This document shows positions 7,851 through 17,738 of a stretch of DNA of 64,000 bases, piece by piece (positions within the stretch are counted from its first letter, which is position 1; each line of letters begins with the position of its first letter). A program made the translations under genes and the position numbers. The stretch covers positions 62,001-126,000 of the forward strand of contig NZ_AUQY01000005.1 in assembly GCF_000468535.1 (NCBI RefSeq). Reading direction: 5' to 3'. The notes beneath the pieces are model-generated. The model made no database searches and was not told the DNA's origin. It saw only the letters and a list, made by a program, of their open reading frames with translations. The stretch comes from Peptoniphilus mikwangii. GTDB lineage: Bacteria > Bacillota > Clostridia > Tissierellales > Peptoniphilaceae.

Positions 7851-10112
7851 TTAATCAACCCTAAATTTATTTAATCTAAGTGCATTTGTAACAACAAACA
7901 GCGATGAACAACCCATTGCAAAAGCTCCTATCATAGGATTTAGCTTTAATCCAAAGCTGTTAAATAACAATCCTGCCGCTATCGGAATACCTATAGTATT
8001 ATAAAAAAATGCCCAAAATAAATTTTGTTTTATATTTTTTATAGTGGCTTTTGACAATTCTATTGCACCTACTAAATCTAAAAGCTCATTTTTAATTAGC
8101 ACTACATCGGCAGATTCTATTGCAATATCTGTTCCTGCTCCTATCGCAACTCCGATATCCGCTCTTGCTAAAGACGGTGCATCATTAATTCCGTCTCCAA
8201 CAAATAATACTTTTTTTCCATTCTCTATATATTCTCTAACTATTTGTTCTTTATCATGTGGCAATACTTCAGAGTAAACTCTGTCAACTCTTAGCCTGTT
8301 TCCTATCACATTAGCTGCTTTTTTATTATCTCCGCTCACAATACAAACCTCAAATCCAAGTTTCTTTAATTTTTCAATAGCTTCACTTGAACTTGACTTT
8401 ATAGTATCGGAAAGAGATATCACCCCTATAATTCCATCTTCATCCGCAAAATAAATCGAAGTTTGAGCTTCTTCCGTAAACTTTGACGTGTAAGTCTTAT
8501 ATTCATCAAGCTCAATATCTTCCTCCTCCATAAGCTTCTCATTTCCCGTCAAATAATTTTTTCCATCAATCTCCGCAACTATTCCCATACCGGCAAGAGT
8601 TGTAATATTACTCGGTTCTGTAAGCTCAAGATCTCTACTTAATGCGTATTTAACTATCGACTTTGCCAAAGGATGTTCTGAATTTTTTTCAATGGATGCG
8701 GCAAGTCTTAAAAACTCCTCCTCGGAAAATCTATTTGAAACTATTTCCTTAATTTCAAATTCTCCGGTAGTTATAGTTCCTGTTTTATCTAATAATGCAA
8801 CGTTCATATTGTGTAAATTTTCAAGACTTTCTGCTGATTTAAACAAAATCCCAAGCTTTGCTCCTATGCCTGTTCCAACCATTATAGCAACAGGTGTAGC
8901 AAGTCCCAGTGCACACGGGCAACTTATTACAAGAACAGATATTCCCATTGAAAGTGCAAATTCAAAATCTCCTTTCACAAAAAACCAAGTTATAAAAGTA
9001 ATAATCGAAATTGCTATTACAATCGGAACAAATTTACCGGAAATTTTATCTGCAAGCTTTGCTATAGGAGCTTTAGTTGTATTTGCATCTTCTACAAGCT
9101 CTATTATCTTTGCTATTGTCGTATTCTCGGAATTTACTGTTGCTCTAAATTTTATAAATCCGGTTTTATTTGTAGTAGCCGCCATTATCTTGTCTCCAAC
9201 AGTTTTTTCAACCGGTATACTTTCCCCCGTAAGCGCAGATTCATCTACAGTGGAACTTCCACTTATAATTATGCCGTCCACCGGTATATTACTTCCCGCT
9301 TTTATAATTACAATATCCCCTATCTCTATTTCATCGACCGGAATTTCAACTTGAACATTATTTTTCTCAATTGTCGCAACCTTCGGAGTTAAATTCATAA
9401 GTCCGTTTATTGCAGATGAAGTTTTCTTCTTTGCCTTCGCCTCAAAATATTTACCAAGTGTAATCAACACAAGTATCATAGCTGCCGATTCAAAATACAA
9501 ATCATGGGCAAATTTATGAACAAGCTGAATATCTTCATGTCCCATTCCATATGATATTTTAAATATAGCATACACTCCGTAAACAAATGATGCCGAAGAA
9601 CCTATTGCTATTAGTGAATCCATATTAGGTGCTCTTCTGAATAATGCCTTATACCCATTCTTAAAAAAATGAAAATTTATAGCTATAACAGGTATGGATA
9701 ACAACATTTGAGAAATTGCGAGTATCAATAGATTTTCATAACCCTTTAAAATATCAGGTTGCGGTAATCCAATCATGGCACCCATTGCAATATAAAATAG
9801 CGGAATCATAAATATAAGAGATGTATACAGACGACCTTTCATTGTTTTCATCTCATCTGCATACGGATCAGATGCTTTAGAGTTTTTATATTTATTACTT
9901 TTTTCTCCCTTTACAATAACTCCATACCCTGCATCCTTAACCGCCTTTAAAATATCATCAGATGAAACTTTCGACTCATCGTATTCTACATTCATAGTGT
10001 TTGAAAGTAAATTTACACTCACACTTTCAACATCAAGTGATTTAACACTTCTTTCAACTGCATTTTGACAAGCTGAGCAAGTCATTCCTGTAACAGTATA
10101 TTTTTCTTTCAC
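7851..10112 (-). CDS. copA: Copper-translocating P1B-type ATPase
   Basis: The 753-residue copper pump has one N-terminal HMA domain (GMTCSAC, metal motif at residues 10-15), eight predicted membrane helices, the actuator motif TGES (about 295-298), the transmembrane metal motif CPC (398-400), the phosphorylation motif DKTGT (442-446), SEHPLA and GDGINDAP. These define a P1B-1 Cu(I) exporter. Firmicute paralogues often have two HMA domains; this one has one. Translation starts at a GTG preceded by GAGGTG. The candidate chaperone CopZ is encoded 5 kb away on the opposite strand. No copper-responsive repressor gene is in the window. Confidence 0.93.
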   Translation of the reverse strand: MKEKYTVTGMTCSACQNAVERSVKSLDVESVSVNLLSNTMNVEYDESKVSSDDILKAVKDAGYGVIVKGEKSNKYKNSKASDPYADEMKTMKGRLYTSLIFMIPLFYIAMGAMIGLPQPDILKGYENLLILAISQMLLSIPVIAINFHFFKNGYKALFRRAPNMDSLIAIGSSASFVYGVYAIFKISYGMGHEDIQLVHKFAHDLYFESAAMILVLITLGKYFEAKAKKKTSSAINGLMNLTPKVATIEKNNVQVEIPVDEIEIGDIVIIKAGSNIPVDGIIISGSSTVDESALTGESIPVEKTVGDKIMAATTNKTGFIKFRATVNSENTTIAKIIELVEDANTTKAPIAKLADKISGKFVPIVIAISIITFITWFFVKGDFEFALSMGISVLVISCPCALGLATPVAIMVGTGIGAKLGILFKSAESLENLHNMNVALLDKTGTITTGEFEIKEIVSNRFSEEEFLRLAASIEKNSEHPLAKSIVKYALSRDLELTEPSNITTLAGMGIVAEIDGKNYLTGNEKLMEEEDIELDEYKTYTSKFTEEAQTSIYFADEDGIIGVISLSDTIKSSSSEAIEKLKKLGFEVCIVSGDNKKAANVIGNRLRVDRVYSEVLPHDKEQIVREYIENGKKVLFVGDGINDAPSLARADIGVAIGAGTDIAIESADVVLIKNELLDLVGAIELSKATIKNIKQNLFWAFFYNTIGIPIAAGLLFNSFGLKLNPMIGAFAMGCSSLFVVTNALRLNKFRVD

Positions 10113-10142
10113 ACAATCACCTCAAATATTTATTACCCAATT

Positions 10143-13100
10143 TTAATAATAATTTTCGATTTTATCGTGAGTTTCTACAAAGTCTATAAACTTTTCAAAA
10201 TCCGCAATTGTATTATCTACCGATGTTTTACTTATATCAATTTCATGCTCGGTATTATCGGCAAGTGATATTAAAATTGCAGACTTAACATGTTTACCGC
10301 TTATGCTTTCATATGCCCTTGTATAAATTTGAAGCTGCAACTTATAATATTCTATTGATTCTTTTGTAAGGTGTCCTGTTTTAAAATCAATTATTTCAAT
10401 GTCTCCATTAACTTCACGAATCTGATCTATAAATCCGTTTATTATCCCATTTTTTACAGGATAGTAAAATTCATACTCTCTGTGCAAAATAGTTCCTCTT
10501 TGAGATTTATCTACATTTTTAATCCTATCTTTTAATAAATCCAATACATCATTTGTCACAGCTATATCATTTTGCTCAAGCTCTCTCTTTAAAAATTCAT
10601 CTATGTCACTCGGACAAAATTGTGCATATTTATGAACTATAATCCCTCTTTTTATCGGGTCTATTCCTTCATATTCACTTCCATCAGATTTATATTCAAT
10701 CTCATCTCCAAGAATATATGTCCGATAAAAACTAACAGGATCTTTTTTAAATGCCATATACCCTGAAGCTGAATAATATCTGAACTGTTTATTCCTGTCA
10801 AAATATTCATTTCTTATTAACGTATTATTTTCACAATCACCTGTCATATTCAGCTTTTCAAAGATATTGGGCTTACTATTTCTCAAAACTTCTTCATATG
10901 ATGGAGAAATAATTTTTAAATTATTAAACTGTGTATTTTTTAATAATTCATGATAGCTGTTTTTTACATTGTTTTCATTTCCTTTTTCTATATCTTCTTT
11001 TTCCTTATACTTACAATTTAAAAAAGTCAGAGTTTTTTTTGCCCTTGTTGCAGCAACATAAAAAATTCTTCTTTCTTCTTCAAGTTCATTCAGTTTTTCT
11101 GCTTCTATTATAAAATAGTACTTCGATTCTCTGTTTTTAATTTTTATTCCAAGTCCATTTTCCCCAATTTTAATTATATTTTCAGTCGGTTTCTTTAATA
11201 GATTTTTTTTAAAATCAGATAATATTATATGGTCAAATTCAAGACCCTTTGATTTGTGAATTGTCATCAGAGTAACAGCATCTTCTGTTTTTTCTCCATC
11301 AAGCACAACATTCTGCACATAATTTATAAACTCCTCAAGGTTTAATGACTTCTTTTCAAATTCATTTGATAATAAAATCAACTTATCAATGTTTAGAATC
11401 GAATTTTTTCCAAAACACATTCTAAAAATTTCATAGCATCTAAGTTCTTTTACCACCATTGCTATAAATTCACTAAGAGTTAAAACATTTTTATATTCTC
11501 TAAGAGTAAAATATTTTGAAAGCCCGTTCTTAAATAATTCTTTATCTCTATCGTCAAGCTCTTTTTCAAGTTCAAAATTTAAAATATCAGTATCTTTGCT
11601 TCTAAGTGCAAGTTTAAAAATTGAGTTTTCACTAAGTCCAACAAGCGGACTTTTAAAATACGCAAGTATATTTAAAATATCTCTATTATTTGATAATGCC
11701 TTAAGTAAAACAATAATATCTCTAATTTCTCTAAATTCCGAAAATTTCTTTGCAGTATTATTTACGCTTATATTTCTGCTTATAAGTTCACTTTCAAAAG
11801 ATTCCATATTTTTTGCAGTTCTAAATAAAATTGCTATGTCTTTTTTATCTATTCCCGCTTTTATCAAGCTGTCAATATAATTTGCAGCAACTACGGATTC
11901 CTTTGAATCATCACAAAATTCCAAAATTTTTATTTTTTCGTCTCCTTTTAAATTTGCATTAAGGTTTGTGTATTCTTTACCTAAAATTTTTGGGAATAAC
12001 TCATTAAAACTCTCTATAAGGCTACTGCTGCTTCTGTAGTTTTCATTCATATCAAGTGAAATGCAGTCTTTACTTTCCATTTCTTTTACAAATTTTTTAT
12101 ACTGTGCTAAATCTCCGCCTCTAAACCCATAAATACTCTGCTTTGCATCTCCTACTACAAATAAATTTACATTATCAGATAAATTGTTTGTAAGTTTTTT
12201 AAGAATTTCTGTTTGAATTTTATTCGTATCCTGAAACTCATCAACCATAATGTACTTATACTCAATATCTATTTCAGAATTTAAAATTTTCAGAGCATAT
12301 TTTTGTAAATCTTCATAATCTAAATAATTTTTTTCTCTTTTTTTGAAAGTATATTCAATTTCAATATCTTTTAAAATATCCGTGATGAGCTCATAGTACT
12401 TCTGATTTTTAGGTTCATTAACTAATTCCAATCTTAACATTTCCAAGCGTATTTTTCCCATAATTTCATAGATCTCTTTATTTTTAGAGTCTTTTACACA
12501 ACTTCTTATTTTCTCAAAAAAATCAAAATTTGGACTTCCAAAAAATTTTTTGATGTCATCTCCCGCATATAATTTTCTGAATTTTGAATTTGAAGCGAGT
12601 TTTTTATGATTTCCAAGCTCATGAATCCAATAAATCAATGTGGAAAAATCTGTTTTTATCTTTGAAATTTCATTTAAAAATTCAGAATTTTTAATTTCAA
12701 TTTCATCTATGCTGTAAGACTTGTTTTTTAAATCATCATACAGTGAAATTATTGCATCGCTAAATTTCCTTATATCAATTTCTGAAATCTCCATCAAAAG
12801 TTCATACAATCTCATATCATTTTCATATTTTTTAAATACCGTATTTGTTGCATCTCGTAAAATATCTTCCGCCTCAAGCGGTTCGCAAATTTCAAATTCC
12901 GGGTCAACCTCAACAGCTAATGGATATTTTCTGATTAATTCGCCACAAAATGCATGTATTGTAAAAATTTGTGCATTTGAAAAAAATTTATAAATATCTT
13001 TTAACTTATCATCTTTCGACTTAGAAAGAGCATCCTTTATTTTACTCTTCATTTCAAAAGCAGCCTTATTTGTATAAGTTATAGCTAATATTTCTTCAAG

Positions 13101-13253
13101 TTCGTATCCTTTTGTAAGATTTCCATTTTTTAGTATATTTAAAAATCTTTCAGTCAAAACTTTAGTCTTACCCGTTCCCGCTCCGGCACTGAGACATATG
13201 TTTTTATCAATTGTATTTACAGCTATATTTTGTATTCTATTTAATCTATCCAC
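10143..13253 (-). CDS. addA: AddA helicase-nuclease subunit A
   Basis: This 1036-residue protein is a UvrD-type superfamily 1 helicase fused to a RecB-like nuclease. Walker A SAGAGTGKT is at residues 22-30, helicase motif II VDEFQDTN and later motifs follow, and the C-terminal nuclease motif IDFKTG starts at about residue 955 with QLQIYTRAY after it. With AddB it processes double-strand breaks for recombination. At 1036 residues it is shorter than the roughly 1200 of Bacillus AddA. The start is GTG at 13253, overlapping the addB stop by one base (TAGTG), with AGGTG ahead. The operon order is rluA-like, addB, addA. Confidence 0.93.
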   Translation of the reverse strand: MDRLNRIQNIAVNTIDKNICLSAGAGTGKTKVLTERFLNILKNGNLTKGYELEEILAITYTNKAAFEMKSKIKDALSKSKDDKLKDIYKFFSNAQIFTIHAFCGELIRKYPLAVEVDPEFEICEPLEAEDILRDATNTVFKKYENDMRLYELLMEISEIDIRKFSDAIISLYDDLKNKSYSIDEIEIKNSEFLNEISKIKTDFSTLIYWIHELGNHKKLASNSKFRKLYAGDDIKKFFGSPNFDFFEKIRSCVKDSKNKEIYEIMGKIRLEMLRLELVNEPKNQKYYELITDILKDIEIEYTFKKREKNYLDYEDLQKYALKILNSEIDIEYKYIMVDEFQDTNKIQTEILKKLTNNLSDNVNLFVVGDAKQSIYGFRGGDLAQYKKFVKEMESKDCISLDMNENYRSSSSLIESFNELFPKILGKEYTNLNANLKGDEKIKILEFCDDSKESVVAANYIDSLIKAGIDKKDIAILFRTAKNMESFESELISRNISVNNTAKKFSEFREIRDIIVLLKALSNNRDILNILAYFKSPLVGLSENSIFKLALRSKDTDILNFELEKELDDRDKELFKNGLSKYFTLREYKNVLTLSEFIAMVVKELRCYEIFRMCFGKNSILNIDKLILLSNEFEKKSLNLEEFINYVQNVVLDGEKTEDAVTLMTIHKSKGLEFDHIILSDFKKNLLKKPTENIIKIGENGLGIKIKNRESKYYFIIEAEKLNELEEERRIFYVAATRAKKTLTFLNCKYKEKEDIEKGNENNVKNSYHELLKNTQFNNLKIISPSYEEVLRNSKPNIFEKLNMTGDCENNTLIRNEYFDRNKQFRYYSASGYMAFKKDPVSFYRTYILGDEIEYKSDGSEYEGIDPIKRGIIVHKYAQFCPSDIDEFLKRELEQNDIAVTNDVLDLLKDRIKNVDKSQRGTILHREYEFYYPVKNGIINGFIDQIREVNGDIEIIDFKTGHLTKESIEYYKLQLQIYTRAYESISGKHVKSAILISLADNTEHEIDISKTSVDNTIADFEKFIDFVETHDKIENYY

Positions 13254-15967
13254 TATTTCACCTGCCTGAAAATATCTATATACATTTCATTATCAACAGA
13301 TTCTGTCGTAAAATTACCATTATATATTTCGTTGCAAAGTCTTATTACTTCCTGTTTAAGTTCATCAATAAAAAATTCAAAGTTTTCTATTTTCATCATC
13401 TTACGTCCAAAATACTTCTCATCCCTTAATGCACTCTTATATTCTGCCGATTTTATAACTCCATACTTAGCTTCTACAATAGAACACTTATCTTCCGCCA
13501 TAATGTAAATAGGAAATTGAAAAGCCTCTTTATTAGCCATATCTTTTTGAGTGGGAACACCGTAATCACTTTTTTTATAGTCTATTAATGTTTTATAGTC
13601 TCCTTTTCTATCTACTCTGTCTATTCTGCCATTGATTTGGTATTTATCAAGCTTAATATTTATTGGAACTTCAAATCCTACCGGTATAAAATCATCTCTT
13701 AGAGATAAATCCAATTCTATAAAATTTTTTAGTATGGAAAATATCCCGTCTACCTTTGCACTATTAAGAGCCGTATATTTTCCGGATACCGGCAACTCAT
13801 CTATAAGTTCGCTTTTGATAATCGCTTTTAGCATTGTTTCGTTTAATTCATTAGGATATTTTTTAAAATATCTCTCCAATATATGATGGTATATATTTCC
13901 AATATCAATGTGATAAGTATCTTTTTGTCTTCTCAACATTTCTTCAATTTTTAATATTCTCTCAAATAAAAATGTATATGGAGATTTTACATACAAATCA
14001 AAATCTGTAACTTTAAAACCTCGCCTATCTATTAAATTTCTAAGACTTACTAATGCATCTCCGCTTAAAATTATCTCCTTATTCCCAAGAAGCCTCTTGT
14101 TTTCAAGCTCGATTTTTTCATTCAACAGATTATAATTTGAAAATGAATTAAATAATTTTATCTTATTCTCATCAACCTTATTCTCTTCAATCTCATCTAT
14201 AATTTCAAGTGAAAGTTGCTCAACGGTAGATATCTCTACACTTGAAGCAATTTTTATTTTCTTAAACAAATCTTTATAAACAGAACTGTCATCTTCCCTC
14301 GCATAACATAAATAAGCCGTTTTTGAAAGAGAAATAAGCTTTAACAACTTCAGAAGTTCTCTATCATATATCTGTCTATCCGATTCAATTACAAATCCCA
14401 TATTTATAAGTTCATTATTATTTGTCTTATTGAAGATAAAATCTCTACTTGGATACGATGGAAACTCAAGATTGAAATCAGTTATAAAAACATTGTTAAA
14501 TCTTAAGTATAGACTTTTATCCATACTCATAACCGATGGTGCATATTCATTTGTATTGTCAAATGCAATCATATCTAAATAGCTGTTTAAAAAGTCTATA
14601 TATAATCCAAAACTAACTTTTTTAAAATATACATCGTAATTTTTCAACTTATCAAGTAGCAGTTTTATAGACCTTATATTTTGTCTATCTCTTTTCAGAA
14701 TAATCTCATCTCTTGTAGATGCGTATACTCTTTCGGAAACTAATTCTGCAGTTTCAAGATACTCTTCCAATTTTTCACTATAGTACTTAAAACTTTCTCT
14801 ACCTTCAAAATTAACTTTTAACTTTTTTAAAAGTTCATAAAACTCAATTAAATTTTTTTCATCAAGTTCAACACTTGTCCTTGTATTTCCTACAAGCTCA
14901 TCTAAATTTCTAAAACTCATCTTCGAAATCTCATATTCCATTTCATCCGAATCTGTTATTTCAAAATATTTAAGTTTTATCCTACTTAATATATTTTTTC
15001 TGCTTTGAACTCTTAAATATTCTATCAGAGACAAAAACTCTTCAATTATTGGATATTTTGAATAAATCGTTTCTTCATTCAAAGTTAAATTTTCAAACAT
15101 CTCTACCTGTTTTAAATTTTTCATGTCTTTACTTAGAGAAACTAAATCACACTTCTCATTTTCAATTAAACAACTCTTTAAAAATTTAAATACAGTTTTA
15201 AATTCACTTAATCTATTTTCTTCTTCAATTAAAAAAACTCTGTTATTTCGAACTAAATCATTTATATAATCTTGAATACTTTTATCCTCAAGAAATGATT
15301 TAGTCTCAAAGCCAATCCGCTCAAGTGAATTTACCATCTTTTCTGCAAAATTTAAATCACTTAAAAAAAACGGCACGTTCACTATTACATTTATTTTATC
15401 TGAAAAATCTTTTATAAGCCCTAACTCTATTTCCTTAAAAGAGTAAAATCCATCTATGACTATTAAATCAATATTCTTATCATTTAGATCTACATGTTCT
15501 ATTAAATCCGTAAGATTTTTTTCATTTAAAAACTGCTCGTATTTTACATAAATATCTTTAAGTTCAGAAAATAGAGAATTATTTGCAGTTATCATATCAC
15601 TACTTACAAGATTTTCTCTTGCTCTTAATATGAATTTTGAAACGGAATTTATTATCCCCCTATAATTTTTAAATAATTTATAATTTCCTTTTTGAATAAT
15701 GTCTTTAAGTATATAACTTCTAAATGGATCATCAATTATTTTCTTATTATTATTTTCTCTTCGGAGTGAATCAAATGTATGAAATTTTAAATTTGAAATT
15801 CCTCCAAGTTCTTCTATATACATTTTTTTATATTGATGTATTGATGCCTTTGTAGGCAATATATAAAATACTTGTTTACCATTTCTAATATATTCCAAAA
15901 TTTTTTCTTTTATTTCTACATTTTCAGCATATAAATTCGCCTTATAAATTACCTTCAGCTTTTCCAT
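13253..15967 (-). CDS. addB: AddB-like helicase-nuclease subunit B, without the usual Fe-S cysteines
   Basis: This 904-residue partner of AddA is called by position directly upstream of addA and by its C-terminal PD-(D/E)XK nuclease region (GRIDRVDRKGD, LIDYKK at about 794, QFPIYIMAE). It is much shorter than Bacillus AddB (about 1160 residues). The N-terminal nucleotide-binding loop reads LPTKASIHQYKK, not a standard GxxGxGKT. The cysteines that hold the 4Fe-4S cluster in characterised AddB are not seen: the first site reads YVKSPYTFLFER and the C-terminal CxxC pattern is absent. It may belong to the RexB-like branch. The gene overlaps the rluA-like gene by 13 bases. Confidence 0.88.
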   Translation of the reverse strand: MEKLKVIYKANLYAENVEIKEKILEYIRNGKQVFYILPTKASIHQYKKMYIEELGGISNLKFHTFDSLRRENNNKKIIDDPFRSYILKDIIQKGNYKLFKNYRGIINSVSKFILRARENLVSSDMITANNSLFSELKDIYVKYEQFLNEKNLTDLIEHVDLNDKNIDLIVIDGFYSFKEIELGLIKDFSDKINVIVNVPFFLSDLNFAEKMVNSLERIGFETKSFLEDKSIQDYINDLVRNNRVFLIEEENRLSEFKTVFKFLKSCLIENEKCDLVSLSKDMKNLKQVEMFENLTLNEETIYSKYPIIEEFLSLIEYLRVQSRKNILSRIKLKYFEITDSDEMEYEISKMSFRNLDELVGNTRTSVELDEKNLIEFYELLKKLKVNFEGRESFKYYSEKLEEYLETAELVSERVYASTRDEIILKRDRQNIRSIKLLLDKLKNYDVYFKKVSFGLYIDFLNSYLDMIAFDNTNEYAPSVMSMDKSLYLRFNNVFITDFNLEFPSYPSRDFIFNKTNNNELINMGFVIESDRQIYDRELLKLLKLISLSKTAYLCYAREDDSSVYKDLFKKIKIASSVEISTVEQLSLEIIDEIEENKVDENKIKLFNSFSNYNLLNEKIELENKRLLGNKEIILSGDALVSLRNLIDRRGFKVTDFDLYVKSPYTFLFERILKIEEMLRRQKDTYHIDIGNIYHHILERYFKKYPNELNETMLKAIIKSELIDELPVSGKYTALNSAKVDGIFSILKNFIELDLSLRDDFIPVGFEVPINIKLDKYQINGRIDRVDRKGDYKTLIDYKKSDYGVPTQKDMANKEAFQFPIYIMAEDKCSIVEAKYGVIKSAEYKSALRDEKYFGRKMMKIENFEFFIDELKQEVIRLCNEIYNGNFTTESVDNEMYIDIFRQVK

Positions 15968-16944
15968 ATATTTCTATCTCCAAAAATATCCTCCAATATA
16001 TCTGATTCAAGCTTCGGAAGTACTAAATAAAAAGTTTTCCCGCTTAAATAAGAAAGCTCTCCCTCAATTTTATTAAAATGAATAGAATAATTGTGCAAAA
16101 ACTGACTCTCATACTTATACTTATTCTTAAATAATCTATTTACACTGCTATCTCCATATTTTATATCTCCTACAATCGGAAGCTTTTTACTGCTGAGTAC
16201 TGTTCTGATTTGATGAGTTCGCCCTGTAATCAAATTGACTTTTAATAAGCTGTAATCATTTCGCATAGCAATTCTCTTGAATTCTGTAATAGATTCTTTT
16301 GCTCCGATACTATCTTTCTTAAGTACTGTTACTTTATTTCTATCCTCATCCTTTGAAAGATATGACCTATCACTAAATTGCTCTTTTGCTTCTCCACTTA
16401 CAAGTGCAAGATAAAATTTATCTATATTATTTTTTTTAATTTCATAATTTAAGCTTCTAAGTACTCCGGCTTTTTTTGCTCCGATTAAAATTCCGGAGGT
16501 ATTTCTGTCAAGTCTATTACAAATTGCCGGTCTAAAAGAATTTTCATTTCTCGGATTATATTCCTGCCTTGCAATTAAATAATCTATCATCATATCAACC
16601 ATATTCTTTTTAAAATCTTTAGAATCATTATGTGATAAAATTCCTGCAGGCTTATTCATTAAAATCATATTTTCATCTTCAAATATAATTTTTGGAAATT
16701 TGTTATTTTTGAAATTAATAGGCTCTCTTTTAAATTTTTCAATAGTTTCATCGCTAAGATATAACTTAATACAATCTCCTTTTGATAATAAATCTTCAGG
16801 CTCTGCTTTTTTGTCATTTAGTTTTATATTTTTCTTTCTTAAATTCTTATATATGAAGGACAAAGTCGCTTTTTCAAAATACTTTTTTAAAAATCTGTCT
16901 ATTCTTTGACCTTCATCATTTTCATTCACAAAAATTTCTATCAA
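15955..16944 (-). CDS. RluA-family pseudouridine synthase
   Basis: The 329-residue enzyme has an N-terminal S4-type RNA-binding domain (about residues 10-70) and an RluA catalytic domain with RLDRNTSG at 144-151, Asp146 being the catalytic residue. It would isomerise uridine in rRNA or tRNA. RluC and RluD relatives share this layout and the target site cannot be told. The predicted start is TTG at 16944, preceded by AAGGTGA, and the protein then begins MIEIFVNENDEGQRIDRFL as the family does. It heads the addB-addA operon and is read from the palindromic divergent promoter at 16971-16990. Confidence 0.88.
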   Translation of the reverse strand: MIEIFVNENDEGQRIDRFLKKYFEKATLSFIYKNLRKKNIKLNDKKAEPEDLLSKGDCIKLYLSDETIEKFKREPINFKNNKFPKIIFEDENMILMNKPAGILSHNDSKDFKKNMVDMMIDYLIARQEYNPRNENSFRPAICNRLDRNTSGILIGAKKAGVLRSLNYEIKKNNIDKFYLALVSGEAKEQFSDRSYLSKDEDRNKVTVLKKDSIGAKESITEFKRIAMRNDYSLLKVNLITGRTHQIRTVLSSKKLPIVGDIKYGDSSVNRLFKNKYKYESQFLHNYSIHFNKIEGELSYLSGKTFYLVLPKLESDILEDIFGDRNIWKS

Positions 16945-16970
16945 TATTATTTCACCTTACCTAAATTATC

Positions 16971-16990
16971 TGCTATAATATATTATAGCA
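16971..16990. promoter_or_regulatory. Perfect 20-bp palindrome carrying divergent extended -10 elements
   Basis: The sequence is TGCTATAATA followed by its exact reverse complement. Each strand therefore carries TGCTATAAT, a consensus extended -10. The forward TATAAT (16974-16979) is 36 bases before the TTG at 17016. The reverse one (16987-16982) is 37 bases before the TTG at 16944. The two transcription units are almost symmetrically placed, and two polymerases could not bind at once. Confidence 0.7.
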
Positions 16991-17015
16991 ATTAATTTTA
17001 GAAAAGAGGGTCATT

Positions 17016-17696
17016 TTGAAATTTTTTACAAATTTAACTGATTTTTTACTTAAAATAATTTCAGTAGTAGTATTACTGTCAATAATAATAGGACTTGCAT
17101 TAGTTATAAGGTGGAAAATTGATACACTTTATATGGAGAATATTGCAGGAGATGAAATTGAATTTACTCTACTTGATGAAATTGAAAAGACAAAACTCGA
17201 TATTGAACTATATCTAAACGGAGATGAACCAAAATCTACTCCACAGATTGAAATAATCAAAGATAAAGAGGAAGATTTGGTTTCAATTACGATACCTGAA
17301 GGTGCAAGTATAGATGATATTGCAAATGAACTTCTAAATAAAAAACTAATGACAAGCATACCTGATTTTAAAGCACTTGTGGATAGTATGGGACTTACCG
17401 ATAAATTTGTATGTGGCACCTATCAGATACCTAAAGACAATAAAATAAAAAATACTATATTAACAATTACAAATTCAACCATTAAAAACTACGAAATTAC
17501 AATAAGTGAAGGCGCAGCGGCAGATGCAGTTGGAGCTAAACTCGAAAAAATAGGAGCAATCCAATCAGCAAAAGCTTTTGAAAAGCAATGTAAAGACTTA
17601 AATTGTTTCTACAAATTCAAGCCGGGAACATACTCAATTGAAACTCCTTCAAAAGTAATTAAAATAATCGAAATGCTTACAGGAGAAAATTTCTAA
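17016..17696 (+). CDS. MltG/YceG-like membrane-anchored protein without catalytic domain
   Basis: The 226-residue protein has one N-terminal membrane helix (about residues 12-32) and two copies of a small LysM-like module, ITIPEGASIDDIANEL (about residue 92) and ITISEGAAADAVGAKL (about 165), each followed by a helix and FKPGTY- or CGTYQI-type strands. These match the N-terminal substrate-binding part of the MltG endolytic transglycosylase. The catalytic YceG core of about 200 residues is absent, so it probably binds peptidoglycan without cutting it. It starts at TTG preceded by GAGGG. It is divergent from the rluA-addBA operon. Confidence 0.7.
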   Translation: MKFFTNLTDFLLKIISVVVLLSIIIGLALVIRWKIDTLYMENIAGDEIEFTLLDEIEKTKLDIELYLNGDEPKSTPQIEIIKDKEEDLVSITIPEGASIDDIANELLNKKLMTSIPDFKALVDSMGLTDKFVCGTYQIPKDNKIKNTILTITNSTIKNYEITISEGAAADAVGAKLEKIGAIQSAKAFEKQCKDLNCFYKFKPGTYSIETPSKVIKIIEMLTGENF

Positions 17697-17697
17697 C

Positions 17698-17728
17698 AAA
17701 AAAAGGAGATAATCATCTCCTTTTTTTA
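17698..17728. terminator. Bidirectional intrinsic terminator
   Basis: AAAAGGAGAT-AATC-ATCTCCTTTT with A- and T-runs lies between the convergent MltG-like gene and the ABC exporter gene (stop at 17739). Confidence 0.85.
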
Positions 17729-17738
17729 TTGTAAACAC

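Noticed and set aside
8692-9354. 220-codon open frame on the plus strand
   Set aside because: It lies wholly inside copA on the opposite strand, has serine/isoleucine-rich antisense composition and no ribosome-binding site. copA carries all P-type ATPase motifs.
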